Assembly (NCBI GenBank): GCA_016713005.1
Contig: JADJPY010000011.1
Coordinates: 124,001-188,000 of the forward strand
Length of the DNA stretch: 64,000 bases
From: Ramlibacter sp.
GTDB taxonomy: Bacteria; Pseudomonadota; Gammaproteobacteria; Burkholderiales; Burkholderiaceae_C
Reading direction: 5' to 3'
Each line of letters opens with the position of its first letter. The stretch's first letter is position 1. The notes beneath the pieces were generated by a model. The model had not been told where the DNA came from. It did not search any database and was given only the letters and a program-made list of their open reading frames with translations. A program made the position numbers and the translations under genes. Of the stretch, positions 53,003 to 61,711 are shown piece by piece.

Positions 53003-55156
53003 ATGAACGCTGCGCCCCACCTGCCCCAGATCACCCTCTACCAGCGCTGGCTGCGCGAGCAGCGTGGCCTGTCCTTTGATTCCTACGACGCGCTGTGGCG
53101 CTGGTCGGTCACCGATCTCGACGCCTTCTGGCAGAGCATCTGGGACTACTTCGACCTGCGCTCGCCCACACCGCACAGCGCCGCGCTGGCCGACAACGTC
53201 ATGCCGGGCGCACGGTGGTTCCCCGGCGCGCAGGTGAACTACGTGCACCAGGTGTTCCGGCATGTGGACGCTGCCGCTGCCGCTGGCCTGCCCGCCCTGA
53301 TCAGCCGCAACGAGCGCGGCGCGCACCGCGAGCTCAGCTGGCCCGAGCTGCGCCGCCAGGTGGCCTCGCTGGCCCTGCACCTGCGCGAGCGCGGCTTGCA
53401 GCCGGGCGACCGGGTGGCGGCCTACCTGCCCAACGTGCCCGAAGCGATGGTGGCCTTCCTGGCCGTGGCCAGCCTGGGCGGCGTGTGGAGCATCTGCGCC
53501 CCCGACATGGGCACGGCGGCGGTGCTGGACCGCTTCCGCCAGATCGGGCCGAAGATGCTGATCGCCTGCGACGGCGTCACCTACGGTGGGCGCGACTTTG
53601 ACCGCACAGGCGTGGTGGCCGAGCTGTGCGCCCAGCTCCCTGGCGTGCAGCACCTGGTGATGCTGGAGAACATCGGCGCACCCCAAAGTGCTATAAAAAT
53701 AATAGCTAGCCAGTCAACACTGGCGGGGGCTACAGCCCGAAATGATGCCCAAACTGCGGCGTATGAGCCCGTTTGGCTGCCGTTTGACCATCCGCTGTGG
53801 ATTGTGTACTCCAGCGGCACCACCGGCCTGCCCAAACCCATCGTGCACGGCCACGGCGGCACCGTCATCGTGGCGCTGGCGCTCAAGATCCTGCACAACG
53901 ATGTCGGCTGCAGCTACCACCCCAACTCCTGGGGCGAGCGCTACCACTGGTACAGCTCCACGGGCTGGGTGATGTGGAACGCGCAGATGAGCGGCCTGCT
54001 CAACGGCACCACCTGCTGCATCTACGACGGCAACCCGGGTGGCTCGAAAGACAGGCCCGACTGGACCACGCTGTGGCGCTTCGGCGCAGACCTCGGGGTC
54101 ACCTTTTTCGGCGCGGGCGCGGCCTTTTTCACCAACTGCATGAAGGCCGGTGTCGATCTCTCAACGCTGCCGGGCCTCAAGACCGTGCGGGCGCTGGGCA
54201 CCACGGGTTCGCCGCTGCCAGCAGAAGTGCAGAACTGGGGCACGCAGCAATTCCGAAAGCTCAGAGGCGACGAGCGCACAGGTTTGAGCACCGCCGGGCC
54301 GCCCCAAGGTGCGAAGGCCCCCACCGGGGGCAGCGACCCACATGAAATGGGGGAGCGTGGGGGCGATATCTGGTGGTGCAACATCAGCGGGGGCACGGAC
54401 TTCGCCGGGGCCTTCATTGGCGGCAACCGGGAGTTGCCCCAGGTCCCGGGGCAGATGCAGTGCCGCTTGCTGGGTTGTTCCGTCGAGGCCTGGAACGAGC
54501 AGGGTGAGCCTGTGCAGAACGAAGTGGGCGAGCTGGTCTGCACGCAGCCCATCCCGTCGATGCCGCTGTATTTCTGGGGCGACGAAGGCAACCGAAGATA
54601 CCTGTCGAGCTACTTTGACATGTACCCCGACGGGCACGGCCGGCGCGGCGGACGCGGCCCGGTCTGGCGCCATGGGGACTGGCTGAAGATCGGCCCCGAC
54701 GGGGGCTGCACGATCTACGGCCGCAGCGACGCCACCATCAACCGCCATGGCTTGCGCATGGGCACCAGCGAGCTGTACAGCGCGGTGGAGGCCCTGCCCG
54801 AGGTGCTGGACTCGATGGTGGTGGACCTGGAGTACCTCGGCCGCGAAAGCTACATGCCGCTGTTCGTGGTGTTGCGCCCTGGCGTGGTGCTGGACACGCC
54901 CATGCGGTCCCGCCTGAACGACGCCATCCGCACCGCGCTGAGCCCGCGCTTCATCCCCAACGACATCTTCCAGGTGGACGAGATCCCGCGCACGCTGACT
55001 GGCAAGAAACAGGAGCTGCCGGTCAAGAAGCTGTTGCTCGGGCAACCGATCGACAAGGTGGTCAACAAGGACGCCATGGCCAATCCGGCGTGCCTGGACT
55101 GGTATGTGGCGCTGGCCAGGCAGCGCGCTTCGGGAGAGGCCCACAGCAAGTCTTGA
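53003..55156 (+). CDS. Acetoacetyl-CoA synthetase with two repeat-derived in-frame insertions
   Basis: A 717-aa ANL-superfamily ligase that activates acetoacetate to acetoacetyl-CoA with ATP. The P-loop motif is VYSSGTTGLPKPIVHGHGG, the adenylate motif region is FFGAGAAFFTNCMKAG and ISGGTDFAG, the hinge lies near YGRSDATINRHGLRMG, and the acylation lysine is in LTGKKQELPVKK. Relatives are about 650 residues. Two stretches break the alignment: residues about 230-250 (translated repeat A6) and about 429-455 (translated repeat B1). Both keep the frame and lie in surface loops away from the motifs, so the enzyme may still work. The ATG at 53003 gives the expected N-terminus. Confidence 0.92.
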   Translation: MNAAPHLPQITLYQRWLREQRGLSFDSYDALWRWSVTDLDAFWQSIWDYFDLRSPTPHSAALADNVMPGARWFPGAQVNYVHQVFRHVDAAAAAGLPALISRNERGAHRELSWPELRRQVASLALHLRERGLQPGDRVAAYLPNVPEAMVAFLAVASLGGVWSICAPDMGTAAVLDRFRQIGPKMLIACDGVTYGGRDFDRTGVVAELCAQLPGVQHLVMLENIGAPQSAIKIIASQSTLAGATARNDAQTAAYEPVWLPFDHPLWIVYSSGTTGLPKPIVHGHGGTVIVALALKILHNDVGCSYHPNSWGERYHWYSSTGWVMWNAQMSGLLNGTTCCIYDGNPGGSKDRPDWTTLWRFGADLGVTFFGAGAAFFTNCMKAGVDLSTLPGLKTVRALGTTGSPLPAEVQNWGTQQFRKLRGDERTGLSTAGPPQGAKAPTGGSDPHEMGERGGDIWWCNISGGTDFAGAFIGGNRELPQVPGQMQCRLLGCSVEAWNEQGEPVQNEVGELVCTQPIPSMPLYFWGDEGNRRYLSSYFDMYPDGHGRRGGRGPVWRHGDWLKIGPDGGCTIYGRSDATINRHGLRMGTSELYSAVEALPEVLDSMVVDLEYLGRESYMPLFVVLRPGVVLDTPMRSRLNDAIRTALSPRFIPNDIFQVDEIPRTLTGKKQELPVKKLLLGQPIDKVVNKDAMANPACLDWYVALARQRASGEAHSKS
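53690..53752 (+). repeat. Interspersed repeat A, copy A6, inside the acetoacetyl-CoA synthetase gene
   Basis: GCTATaaaaataATAGC, then CTGGCGGGGGCTACAGCCCG and ATGATGCCCAAA, inserted in frame and free of stops. It encodes SAIKIIASQSTLAGATARND, which has no counterpart in the enzyme family. Confidence 0.85.
54289..54365 (+). repeat. Interspersed repeat B, copy B1, inside the acetoacetyl-CoA synthetase gene
   Basis: GCCGGGCCGCCCCAAGGTGC, then AAGGCCCCCACCGGGGGCAG and GGGGGAGCGTGGGGGCG. It matches the reverse complement of copy B2 over its whole length and is translated in frame as AGPPQGAKAPTGGSDPHEMG. Confidence 0.85.
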
Positions 55157-55240
55157 CCGCCGTCAAGACGCCCGACACCGCAATCCTGTGGAATGGAACT
55201 GTCGACCCCCGTGCCGGGTCGGCGGCCCACAGGAGCCCCC

Positions 55241-56407
55241 ATGTCGCTCAAAGGCGGATCCAGAAAACTGATCGAGGACGACAAGCCGTCGAAGGACGCC
55301 GCCGCACAGCCCGAAGTCCTGGTTGTGGATGCCCAGCTGCCCCAAGTGCCGCCCTTCATGCTGGCGCGGCTGGCCGAAGAGGCCACCGCAACGGCCGAGC
55401 GCGTCCTGGCGCTGATTGAGCGGCACCCCGGCGCGCTGGAACTGGCGGACGCAAGAACGCAACTGCTGGAGTTGCAGGTCACTGGCTTGCAGGCCCAGCG
55501 GGCGGCCCGCATCCTGGGGGGCGACTATCTGCCTGCCCGCGAAAGCATTGCGCTGGACGAGGCCGTCAAGTCGGCCGTGGCTGGCGTGCGCACCCGGGCC
55601 ACGCGGCGTGGCTGCATCGTGACGACCGAGCTGCATGGCGTGAAGCTGTGGATGGATCCGGCGGTGCTGGACCTGTTGCTGGAACTGGGCCTGGACTGGG
55701 CCACGGCCCGGGGCCGGCTGGTGCAGGTCCGGGTGGTGTTTGCCGCCGGCACGCTCAACCCCGTGCTGCTGTTTGGTGTGCGAGAGCTGCACGCCAGGCC
55801 CACACGAGGCACGGGCGCAGCAGAGTCCGAATTCAACGATCTGCAGTGGCTGCTGTTTCGCATGGTTGCGCAGGGGCAGATGCTGGACCCCCAGCGCATG
55901 CTCACGGGCGACAGCGCCACGCTCTTGCTCCGCTTTGCAGCGGCGGTGGAAGAAGTCGCCGCGGCCGGCATGACGCTGAGCGAATCGCCCAGGCCTGTGC
56001 TGGACACCGGCGCCACGGCCGGAGGATGCCATGTGGTCGTGGTGGAAGCCGACGCCGGGCTGCGCCTCATCATCCGCCAGACCCTGCACGAGGCGGGCAT
56101 GCGGGTGGAGGCCTTCGCCTCGCCACGCGAGGCCGAGGACCTGTCGCGCCACTTCGTGGCCGAAGCCATCGTCAACGGCGGCCCGCCCGACCATCCGGAC
56201 CTGCTGGCCCTGCTGGCCGTCCTGCGTCAAAAGAATCCGGCGGTGCGCGTCATCCAGCTGACCGACCAGGACTACCTGTACATCGGCGCCGACGGTGATG
56301 CCGAGGCCGCGCGCGTGGGCCGGGCTTCGGTGCGCCAGGCGCTGGTGCAGGCCATATTGCTGTCCGTGGGCGTGTTCGCACCGCCGACGCTGGGCACGCA
56401 CCGCTGA
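55241..56407 (+). CDS. Signalling-like protein with degenerate C-terminal receiver domain
   Basis: A 388-aa soluble protein. Residues 40-110 are helical and resemble a His-phosphotransfer or dimerisation region (MLARLAEEATATAERVLAL). Residues 110-250 resemble a histidine-kinase ATPase-like fold (IALDEAVKSAVAGV, LWMDPAVLDLLLELGLDWAT) but lack the N, G1 and G2 boxes. From about residue 265 a receiver-like domain (CHVVVVEADAGLRLIIRQTL) is seen, with the phosphoacceptor position replaced (AIVNGGPPDHPDLLALL) and no clear Asp on strand 3. It is probably a non-phosphorylated scaffold or sensor. The ATG at 55241 has AGGAG six bases upstream. No partner kinase is adjacent. Confidence 0.6.
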   Translation: MSLKGGSRKLIEDDKPSKDAAAQPEVLVVDAQLPQVPPFMLARLAEEATATAERVLALIERHPGALELADARTQLLELQVTGLQAQRAARILGGDYLPARESIALDEAVKSAVAGVRTRATRRGCIVTTELHGVKLWMDPAVLDLLLELGLDWATARGRLVQVRVVFAAGTLNPVLLFGVRELHARPTRGTGAAESEFNDLQWLLFRMVAQGQMLDPQRMLTGDSATLLLRFAAAVEEVAAAGMTLSESPRPVLDTGATAGGCHVVVVEADAGLRLIIRQTLHEAGMRVEAFASPREAEDLSRHFVAEAIVNGGPPDHPDLLALLAVLRQKNPAVRVIQLTDQDYLYIGADGDAEAARVGRASVRQALVQAILLSVGVFAPPTLGTHR

Positions 56408-56420
56408 GTGCGCAGGCGCC

Positions 56421-57310
56421 TCAGCGCCGGTTGACCAGCACGATGCCTACGGCCACGCCCGCCAGCGCCAGCACCAGCTGCAGCGTCAGCGGTTCCCCCA
56501 GCAGCGCCACGCCCAGCACCAGCGCGAACAGCGGCGTGAGAAAGGTGAACGAGCTCATTTGCGTGGCCGGGTAGTGCCGCAGCAGCCACATCCAGGTGAG
56601 GTAGCTGGCAAACGCGCCCACGGCCGTCTGCAGGCCAATCGACACCCAGGCCTGGGTGGAGTACGCCAGGCCCCAGGTTTCGCCCAGCGCCAGCGACAGC
56701 ACGGGCGCGACCAGCGTGGTCACGCCCACCTGGTAGAACAGGGTCTTCTCGGCGCTGATGCGGCTCATCGCGCTGGCGCGGATCACCAGCGTCGTCAGGC
56801 CCCACAAGGTGCCGGCCGCCAGCGCCAGCGCGTCGCCCTGCAACTGGCGGCTGGTGGAGCCGCGCATGAAGCCTTCGCTGAAAGCCACGGCCACCGCCGC
56901 AAACGCAATCGCCAGCCCCAGCCATTGCACCGGGCGCATGCGCTCCGATGGCACAAAGCGCGGCAGCAGCAGCGCCACCACAAAAGGCGACGTGTACAGG
57001 AACACCGTGAGACGCGAGGCCGTGGTGTTCATCAGCCCCAGGTAGATGCAGCAGAACTCTGCCGCGAACAGCACGCCGGCCAGCAGCCCGCCCGCAGCGA
57101 GCCGTCGCGCTCGAACAGCTTGACGCCGCGCAGCTGGCACCAGCCCCACAGCAGCGCCGTGGCCCCCAGCATGCGCAGCGACGCCTGCCACAGCGGCGGC
57201 ACTTCGGCCACGGTGGTCTTGATCAGGATCTGCTGGAAACCCCAGAAGAGGCAACAGGCGAGCAGCAGGGATACGGCCAGGCCATCCAGGTGGGTCTTGC
57301 GTTCGGTCAT
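56421..57310 (-). pseudogene. EamA/DMT-family transporter with one frameshift
   Basis: A ten-helix drug/metabolite transporter (EamA). The N-terminal part from the ATG at 57310 (MTERKTHLDGLAVSLLLACC, FWGFQQILIKTT) and the rest (GLLAGVLFAAEFCCIYLGLM to AGVAVGIVLVNRR) lie in different frames. They join at about 57093-57099, where one G/C seems to be missing; adding it gives a normal 296-aa protein (SLAGGLLAGVLF). The second EamA repeat is intact (GTLWGLTTLVIRASA, PLFALVLGVALLGEPLT). It may be a sequencing error or a recent mutation. The substrate is unknown. It lies tail to tail with the receiver-like gene, 13 bp away. Confidence 0.8.
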
Positions 57311-57353
57311 GTGGGCATGGTATCCAGATGGCGCGAATGCCGCCTTCTGCGCC

Positions 57354-57764
57354 TCAGGCGCCGTGGGTGAGCTTTCCCAGCAGCGCGCGCAAGGCCGTCT
57401 TGTCCGTGGCGCCCAGTGAGCGCAGAAGGCGGGCTTCATGTTGCCGCGCCTGTTCCACCAAAGGCCGCACCAGCCGCTTGCCGGCCGGGGTGGCCGCCAC
57501 CAGCGTGCGGCGCTGGTCGGTGGGACAGGCCTGCAGCGCCACCCAGCCCTGATCGGCCATGCGCTGCACGAGTTTGGTCACGGTGGGCTGTTTGCTCAGC
57601 ACGTCCAGCGCCAGCTGGCTGACCGCCAGCGGCTCGCTGTCGTGCAGCACGGCCAGCACGCGCCACTCGATGCCACTGAGACCGGCGGCGCGCACCGCGG
57701 GCTCGAAGTCCTTGAACAGCGCATGGTTGGCCTGGCCCAGCAGGTAGCCCAGATAACCATCCAC
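57354..57764 (-). CDS. MarR-family transcriptional regulator (start uncertain)
   Basis: A winged-helix regulator of the MarR family. It has LGYLLGQANHALFKDFEPAV, GLSGIEWRVLAVLHDSEPLA, the recognition helix LSKQPTVTKLVQRMADQG and the wing with CPTDQRRTLVAATPAGKR. About 136 aa are secure from the GTG at 57764. The frame is open upstream through repeat copy B2 to a TTG at 57872 that overlaps the flavin reductase stop. If that start is used, the first 35 residues are repeat-encoded. MarR proteins often sense aromatic acids and repress adjacent catabolic genes, so control of the divergent dioxygenase cluster is plausible. Confidence 0.82.
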   Translation of the reverse strand: MDGYLGYLLGQANHALFKDFEPAVRAAGLSGIEWRVLAVLHDSEPLAVSQLALDVLSKQPTVTKLVQRMADQGWVALQACPTDQRRTLVAATPAGKRLVRPLVEQARQHEARLLRSLGATDKTALRALLGKLTHGA

Positions 57765-57772
57765 GAAGCGCG

Positions 57773-57852
57773 CGCCCCCACGCTCCCCGCTGCGCGTGGT
57801 TCGCTGCCCCCCGAGGGGGCCCTCGCGCCTTGGGGCGGCCCGGCGGCGCTCA
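57773..57852 (-). repeat. Interspersed repeat B, copy B2
   Basis: CGCGCCCCCACGCTCCCCGC through CCCCCCGAGGGGGCCCTCGC to TTGGGGCGGCCCGGCGGCGC, between the MarR and flavin reductase genes. An internal CCCCCCGAGGGGGC inverted repeat can form a hairpin. Confidence 0.85.
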
Positions 57853-57868
57853 TGGCTGGCGGGGGTAT

Positions 57869-58376
57869 TCAAAGCGGATGCTCGGTGTAGTAGCGCCCGC
57901 CATGGAAGAGCAGCGGTGACGCGCCGTCGCGGTGGGTGCAGCGCTCGACCTCGCCGACAAAGATGACGTGGTCGCCCTCTTCGTAGCGGCTGCGGTTGAA
58001 GCACTCAAACGTGGCGGCGGCGCCTGGCCAGCAGCGGGGCGCCGCCCGCGCCTTCGGTGAACACCACATCGGCAAAGCGGTCTGCACCGCGCAGGGCAAA
58101 GCGGTCGGCCAGCAGCTTCTGGTCTGCAGCCAGGATGTTGATCGCGTAGTGCGAGCCGGTGCTGAACGCCGCCATCGAGCCGGCCTGGCGCGACAGGCTC
58201 CACAGCACCAGGGGCGGCGCCAGCGACACCGAATTGAACGAGTTCGCTGTCAGCCCCACCAGGCCACCGGCGGCGTTGCGCGCGGTGACGATGGTCACGC
58301 CGGTGGCGAACATGCCCAGGGCGGCACGGAACTCGTGCTGCGAGAAAGCGGGGGGGCGGGCCTTGACGGGCGTCAT
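57869..58376 (-). pseudogene. Flavin reductase-like protein (HpaC/NtaB type) with one frameshift
   Basis: A flavin reductase of the split-barrel FMN-binding family, which supplies reduced flavin to a two-component monooxygenase. The N-terminal part is clear (FRAALGMFATGVTIVTARNA, GLTANSFNSVSLAPPLVLW). Near 58025 the frame slips: the family ending (TFECFNRSRYEEGDHVIFVG, HGGRYYTEHPL) is one base off. Removing one base (GCCAGGC to GCCGGC on the coding strand) gives a 168-aa protein, the normal length. The ATG at 58376 is preferred; one at 58403 would overlap the divergent gene. Its partner monooxygenase may be the acyl-CoA-dehydrogenase-fold protein at 60446. Confidence 0.8.
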
Positions 58377-58431
58377 GGAAGTGGAATTTACATGAAAATT
58401 CATGAATAATCAGCCCAACCACGGAACAACC

Positions 58432-59481
58432 ATGTTGCAGGAAAGAACCGAACCCGGCTGGATCGACGCGTTTGAGGCGGTGCTGCGCCGCTGCGCTGTC
58501 CAGCCCGGCGACACCATCGCGATCCTGGGCGAGACACAGAGCCGCCCCGTCCTGCTGGAGCTGGCGCGCCTGGCCGCAGCCCGCACCGGGGCGCAGTCGT
58601 TCAGCCTCGTCCTGCCCACGGTTTCAGAGGCAAATTGGCCGGTAGCCCGCTCCACGGGAGCGTCACCCGCTATCAATAACATAGCGCCCGTGATCGCCGC
58701 GCTGGCCGCCAGCACGCTGGTGCTGGACTGCACGGTTGAGGGCCTGATGCACGCCCCCGAGCTGCCGGCGATCCTCAAGGGCGGGGCCCGTGTGCTGTAC
58801 GTGAGCAACGAGCACCCCGAGGCGCTGGCCCGCCTGCTCCCTGACGACGCCACCGAGGCGCGCGTCAAGGCGCATGTGAAGCGCCTGCGCGCCACCCGCA
58901 GCATGCAGGTCAGCTCGGCCGCAGGCACGGAGCTGCGCATCTCGCTGGAAGGCGCGACCGTGGGCGGCAACTGGGGCTACACCACCCGCCCCGGCACCAT
59001 GACGCACTGGCCCGGCGGGCTGGCGCTGGCGTTTCCCGCAGCCGGCAGCGTCAACGGCCGGCTGGTGCTGGCCGAGGGCGACGTCAACCTGACCTTCAAG
59101 CGCTACCTGGAGCGCCAGGTGGTGCTGACCATCGAAGACGACTACATCACCCGGATCGAGGGCGCCGGCGTGGACGCCGACCTGATGCGCAGCCACATCG
59201 CCGCCTGGGCAAGCCGGCCCGGTGACCGCGAGGCCTACGCTGTCTCGCACGTGGGCTACGGGCTGAACCATGCGGCGCGCTGGGACAGCATGGCGCTGTA
59301 CGACAAGCGCGACTTCAATGGCACCGAGCTGCGCGCCTTTGCCGGCAACTTCCTCTACAGCACGGGCGCCAACGAAGTGGCGCGCCGCCACACGCGCGGC
59401 CACTTCGACCTGCCGCTGCGCGGCTGCACCGTGCGGCTGGACGGCACCACGGTGGTGGACGCTGGCGTTCTGGTCGAATGA
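58432..59481 (+). CDS. NicX-like 2,5-dihydroxypyridine 5,6-dioxygenase
   Basis: A 349-aa protein of the NicX family, Fe(II) dioxygenases that open the ring of 2,5-dihydroxypyridine to N-formylmaleamate in nicotinate breakdown. Matching blocks are MTHWPGGLALAFPAAGSVNG, VSHVGYGLNHAARWDSMALY, RAFAGNFLYSTGAN and GHFDLPLRGCTVRLDG, where His-x-Asp plus the upstream His (SHVGYG) would be the metal ligands. The ATG at 58432 is preferred over 58402, which would overlap the divergent flavin reductase start. Repeat copy A7 lies in the coding region near residue 70. Relatives include M29-type aminopeptidase-like proteins, so another ring substrate is possible. An alpha/beta hydrolase follows, as NicD does. 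Confidence 0.78.
   Translation: MLQERTEPGWIDAFEAVLRRCAVQPGDTIAILGETQSRPVLLELARLAAARTGAQSFSLVLPTVSEANWPVARSTGASPAINNIAPVIAALAASTLVLDCTVEGLMHAPELPAILKGGARVLYVSNEHPEALARLLPDDATEARVKAHVKRLRATRSMQVSSAAGTELRISLEGATVGGNWGYTTRPGTMTHWPGGLALAFPAAGSVNGRLVLAEGDVNLTFKRYLERQVVLTIEDDYITRIEGAGVDADLMRSHIAAWASRPGDREAYAVSHVGYGLNHAARWDSMALYDKRDFNGTELRAFAGNFLYSTGANEVARRHTRGHFDLPLRGCTVRLDGTTVVDAGVLVE
58631..58686 (-). repeat. Interspersed repeat A, copy A7, inside the NicX-like gene
   Basis: CAAATTGGCCGGTAGCCCGC, then TCACCCGCTATcaataacATAGC, the reverse orientation of the family, read in frame as part of the dioxygenase (ANWPVARSTGASPAINNIAP). It is more diverged than the other copies. Confidence 0.65.
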
Positions 59482-59491
59482 GGCCGCGGCG

Positions 59492-60325
59492 ATGATCCCC
59501 GCCTTTACAGCCCTGGGCAGTGGCGAGGTCGTCCTGATGCTGCACGGCATCGGCGGCGGACACCTGGCCTTTGCGCCTCAGGTGGAGACACTGGCGGGCT
59601 CAGGCTACCGCGCCGTGGCCTGGGACATGCCCGGCTATGGACACAGCGCGCCGATCGAGCCCTACACCTTCAAGGGTCTGGCCGAAGCCTGCATTCGCCT
59701 GATCGAGGCGCTGATGGCGCGTGACGACATTGAGCGCCGCCGCACTTCCCCAACGCGCGCAGGCGTCGTGCTCGTGGGCCACAGCATGGGCGGCATGGTC
59801 GCGCAGGAGGTGGTGGCACGCCGGCCCGAACTGGTGCGCCGGCTGGTGCTGTGCGGCACCTCGCCCGCCTTTGGCCGGCGGCCCGATGGCAGCGTGTCCG
59901 ACACCTTCCAGCGCGAGTTCGTCAACCAGCGCACCGCGCCGCTGGACGCCGGCCAGACCATGGCCGACCTGGCGCAAAAGCTCGTGCCGCAGATGATCGG
60001 CCCCGGCGCCCTGCCCGAAGGCGTGGCGCTGGCCATCCATTGCATGAGCCAGATCCCGCCGGGCACCTATCGCCGCGCGCTGGAGGCACTGGTCACGTTT
60101 GACCGCGGCGCCGACCTGGCCCGCATCCGCGTGCCCACGCTGGTGCTGGCCGGCGAGTTCGACCGCACCGCGCCACCCTCGGTGATGAAGCGCATGGCCG
60201 ACGCCATCCCCGGCAGCACCTACCTGGAGCTCAAGGGTGTGGGCCACCTGCAGCCGCTGGAGGCACCGGAAGACTTTGACGGCGCACTGCTGAACTTCCT
60301 CAACCTGCCCGATGAGCTCACCTGA
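59492..60325 (+). CDS. Alpha/beta hydrolase (NicD/enol-lactonase-like)
   Basis: A 277-aa hydrolase. The oxyanion region is VLMLHGIGGGHLAF, the nucleophile elbow is VGHSMGGMVAQE, the acid is in LAGEFDRTAPP, and the histidine is in GVGHLQPLEAPEDF. It resembles 3-oxoadipate enol-lactonase and N-formylmaleamate deformylase NicD, which acts straight after NicX. Position 10 bp after the NicX-like gene supports the deformylase role. The ATG at 59492 is selected because upstream codons belong to the preceding gene. A maleamate amidase gene is not seen, so the pathway is incomplete in this window or runs differently. Confidence 0.82.
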   Translation: MIPAFTALGSGEVVLMLHGIGGGHLAFAPQVETLAGSGYRAVAWDMPGYGHSAPIEPYTFKGLAEACIRLIEALMARDDIERRRTSPTRAGVVLVGHSMGGMVAQEVVARRPELVRRLVLCGTSPAFGRRPDGSVSDTFQREFVNQRTAPLDAGQTMADLAQKLVPQMIGPGALPEGVALAIHCMSQIPPGTYRRALEALVTFDRGADLARIRVPTLVLAGEFDRTAPPSVMKRMADAIPGSTYLELKGVGHLQPLEAPEDFDGALLNFLNLPDELT

Positions 60326-60351
60326 GCGGAAGTCCAACTCCGGCACCTTGA

Positions 60352-60429
60352 CCGGACGCCTATGCCGAGCGCACGGCCTTCTGGCTGGGCGTGCTGGAGT
60401 CGCTGGGCGGCCGTATCGAACGACCCTGA
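60352..60429 (+). other. Possible remnant of a coding sequence
   Basis: A 25-codon open stretch between two genes translates as DAYAERTAFWLGVLESLGGR plus four residues and a stop. It looks like the natural C-terminus of a lost protein but has no start or ribosome-binding site. It cannot be assigned to a family. Confidence 0.35.
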
Positions 60430-60445
60430 TGAAAGACACCTGCCC

Positions 60446-61711
60446 ATGAACACCCGCACCCTCACCGACACGCTGGACTTCACCCCCGCCGTGGGCGACA
60501 TGCCCCTCACCGGCAAGCAGCGTGCGCTGCTGGCACAGGCCCATGCGCTGGGGCGCGACCGCTTTGCCGCGCGCGCTGCGCAGTGGGACGAGGCGGCCGC
60601 CTTCCCGCATGCCAACTACGACGACCTGCGCGAGGCCGGCTTCCTGCGCCTGTGCGTGCCCGAGGCCGCAGGCGGCCTGGGCGCCGACTACCCCACCTAC
60701 ATGATGGTGGCCGCAGAGATCGGCCGCTTCTGCGGCACCACGGCGCTGACGTGGAACATGCACATCTGCTCCACCATGTGGACGGGCGTGCTGGCCGACG
60801 GCATCCCCATGACCGACGCCGAGCGCGCCGAGCATGCCCGCCGGCGAGAGCTGCACTTTGCCCGCATCGTCAACGACGGCGCCATCTACGCCCAGCCCTT
60901 CAGCGAGGGCAGCGCCGCCGCCGCCGGCCGCGCGCCGTTTGGCACCACCGCGAAGAAAGTGGAGGGCGGCTGGCTCATCAACGGCCGCAAGATCTTCGCC
61001 AGCCTGGCCGGCGCGGCCCACTACTACGGCATCCTGTGTACCGAGGACGTGGAGGGCAAGACGCCCGACCCGCGCGACACGCTGTACATCAGCGTGCCCG
61101 CCACGGCGCAGGGGTTCTCCATCCACGGCGACTGGAACCCGCTGGGCATGCGCGGCACGGTGAGCCGCAACCTTCTGTTCAAGGACGTGTTTGTCGCAGA
61201 CGACGAGCAGCTCATGCCGCGCGGCATTTACTTCAAGGGCGCGCAGACCTGGCCGGCGATGTTCTTCACCCTGTCGCCCACCTACCTGGGGCTGGCCAAT
61301 GCGGCATACGACTTCACCGTGAAGTACCTGCGTGGCGAGGTGGAAGGCGAGCCCCCTGTCAAGCGCCGCATGTACCCCACCAAGCAGATCGCCGTGGCTC
61401 AGATGCGCATCCAGCTGGAGGCCATGCGCAGCCTGTTCACACGCGCCATCGCCGAGGCCAGGCCGAACCCCACCAAGGACGCGAAGATGCGCCTGTATGC
61501 GGCGCACTACAGCGTGATGGAAGGCGCCAACGACATCTGCCGCCTCGCCATCCGCACCTGCGGCGGCCAGGGGATGATGAAGCACCTGCCGCTGGAGCGC
61601 CTGTACCGGGACAGCCGCTGCGGCTCACTGATGCTGCCCTGGACGGCCGAGCTCGTGCTGGACCGCATGGGCCGCGAGACGCTGTACGAGACCGGCGAGC
61701 GCGACGAATGA
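60446..61711 (+). CDS. Acyl-CoA dehydrogenase-fold flavoprotein (possible flavin-dependent monooxygenase)
   Basis: A 421-aa protein with the acyl-CoA dehydrogenase fold: an N-terminal helical domain (ALGRDRFAARAAQWDEAAAF), the flavin-binding middle with INGRKIFASLAGAAHYYGIL and MRGTVSRNLLFKDVFV, and a C-terminal helical bundle ending RTCGGQGMMKHLPLERLYRD. The catalytic Glu position of classical enzymes is not obvious. DszC/HpaB-like monooxygenases share this fold and use reduced flavin from a partner reductase, such as the one at 57869. The ATG at 60446 fits the family N-terminus. Its stop overlaps the next start (ATGA). Either an acyl-CoA or a ring substrate is possible. Confidence 0.85.
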   Translation: MNTRTLTDTLDFTPAVGDMPLTGKQRALLAQAHALGRDRFAARAAQWDEAAAFPHANYDDLREAGFLRLCVPEAAGGLGADYPTYMMVAAEIGRFCGTTALTWNMHICSTMWTGVLADGIPMTDAERAEHARRRELHFARIVNDGAIYAQPFSEGSAAAAGRAPFGTTAKKVEGGWLINGRKIFASLAGAAHYYGILCTEDVEGKTPDPRDTLYISVPATAQGFSIHGDWNPLGMRGTVSRNLLFKDVFVADDEQLMPRGIYFKGAQTWPAMFFTLSPTYLGLANAAYDFTVKYLRGEVEGEPPVKRRMYPTKQIAVAQMRIQLEAMRSLFTRAIAEARPNPTKDAKMRLYAAHYSVMEGANDICRLAIRTCGGQGMMKHLPLERLYRDSRCGSLMLPWTAELVLDRMGRETLYETGERDE

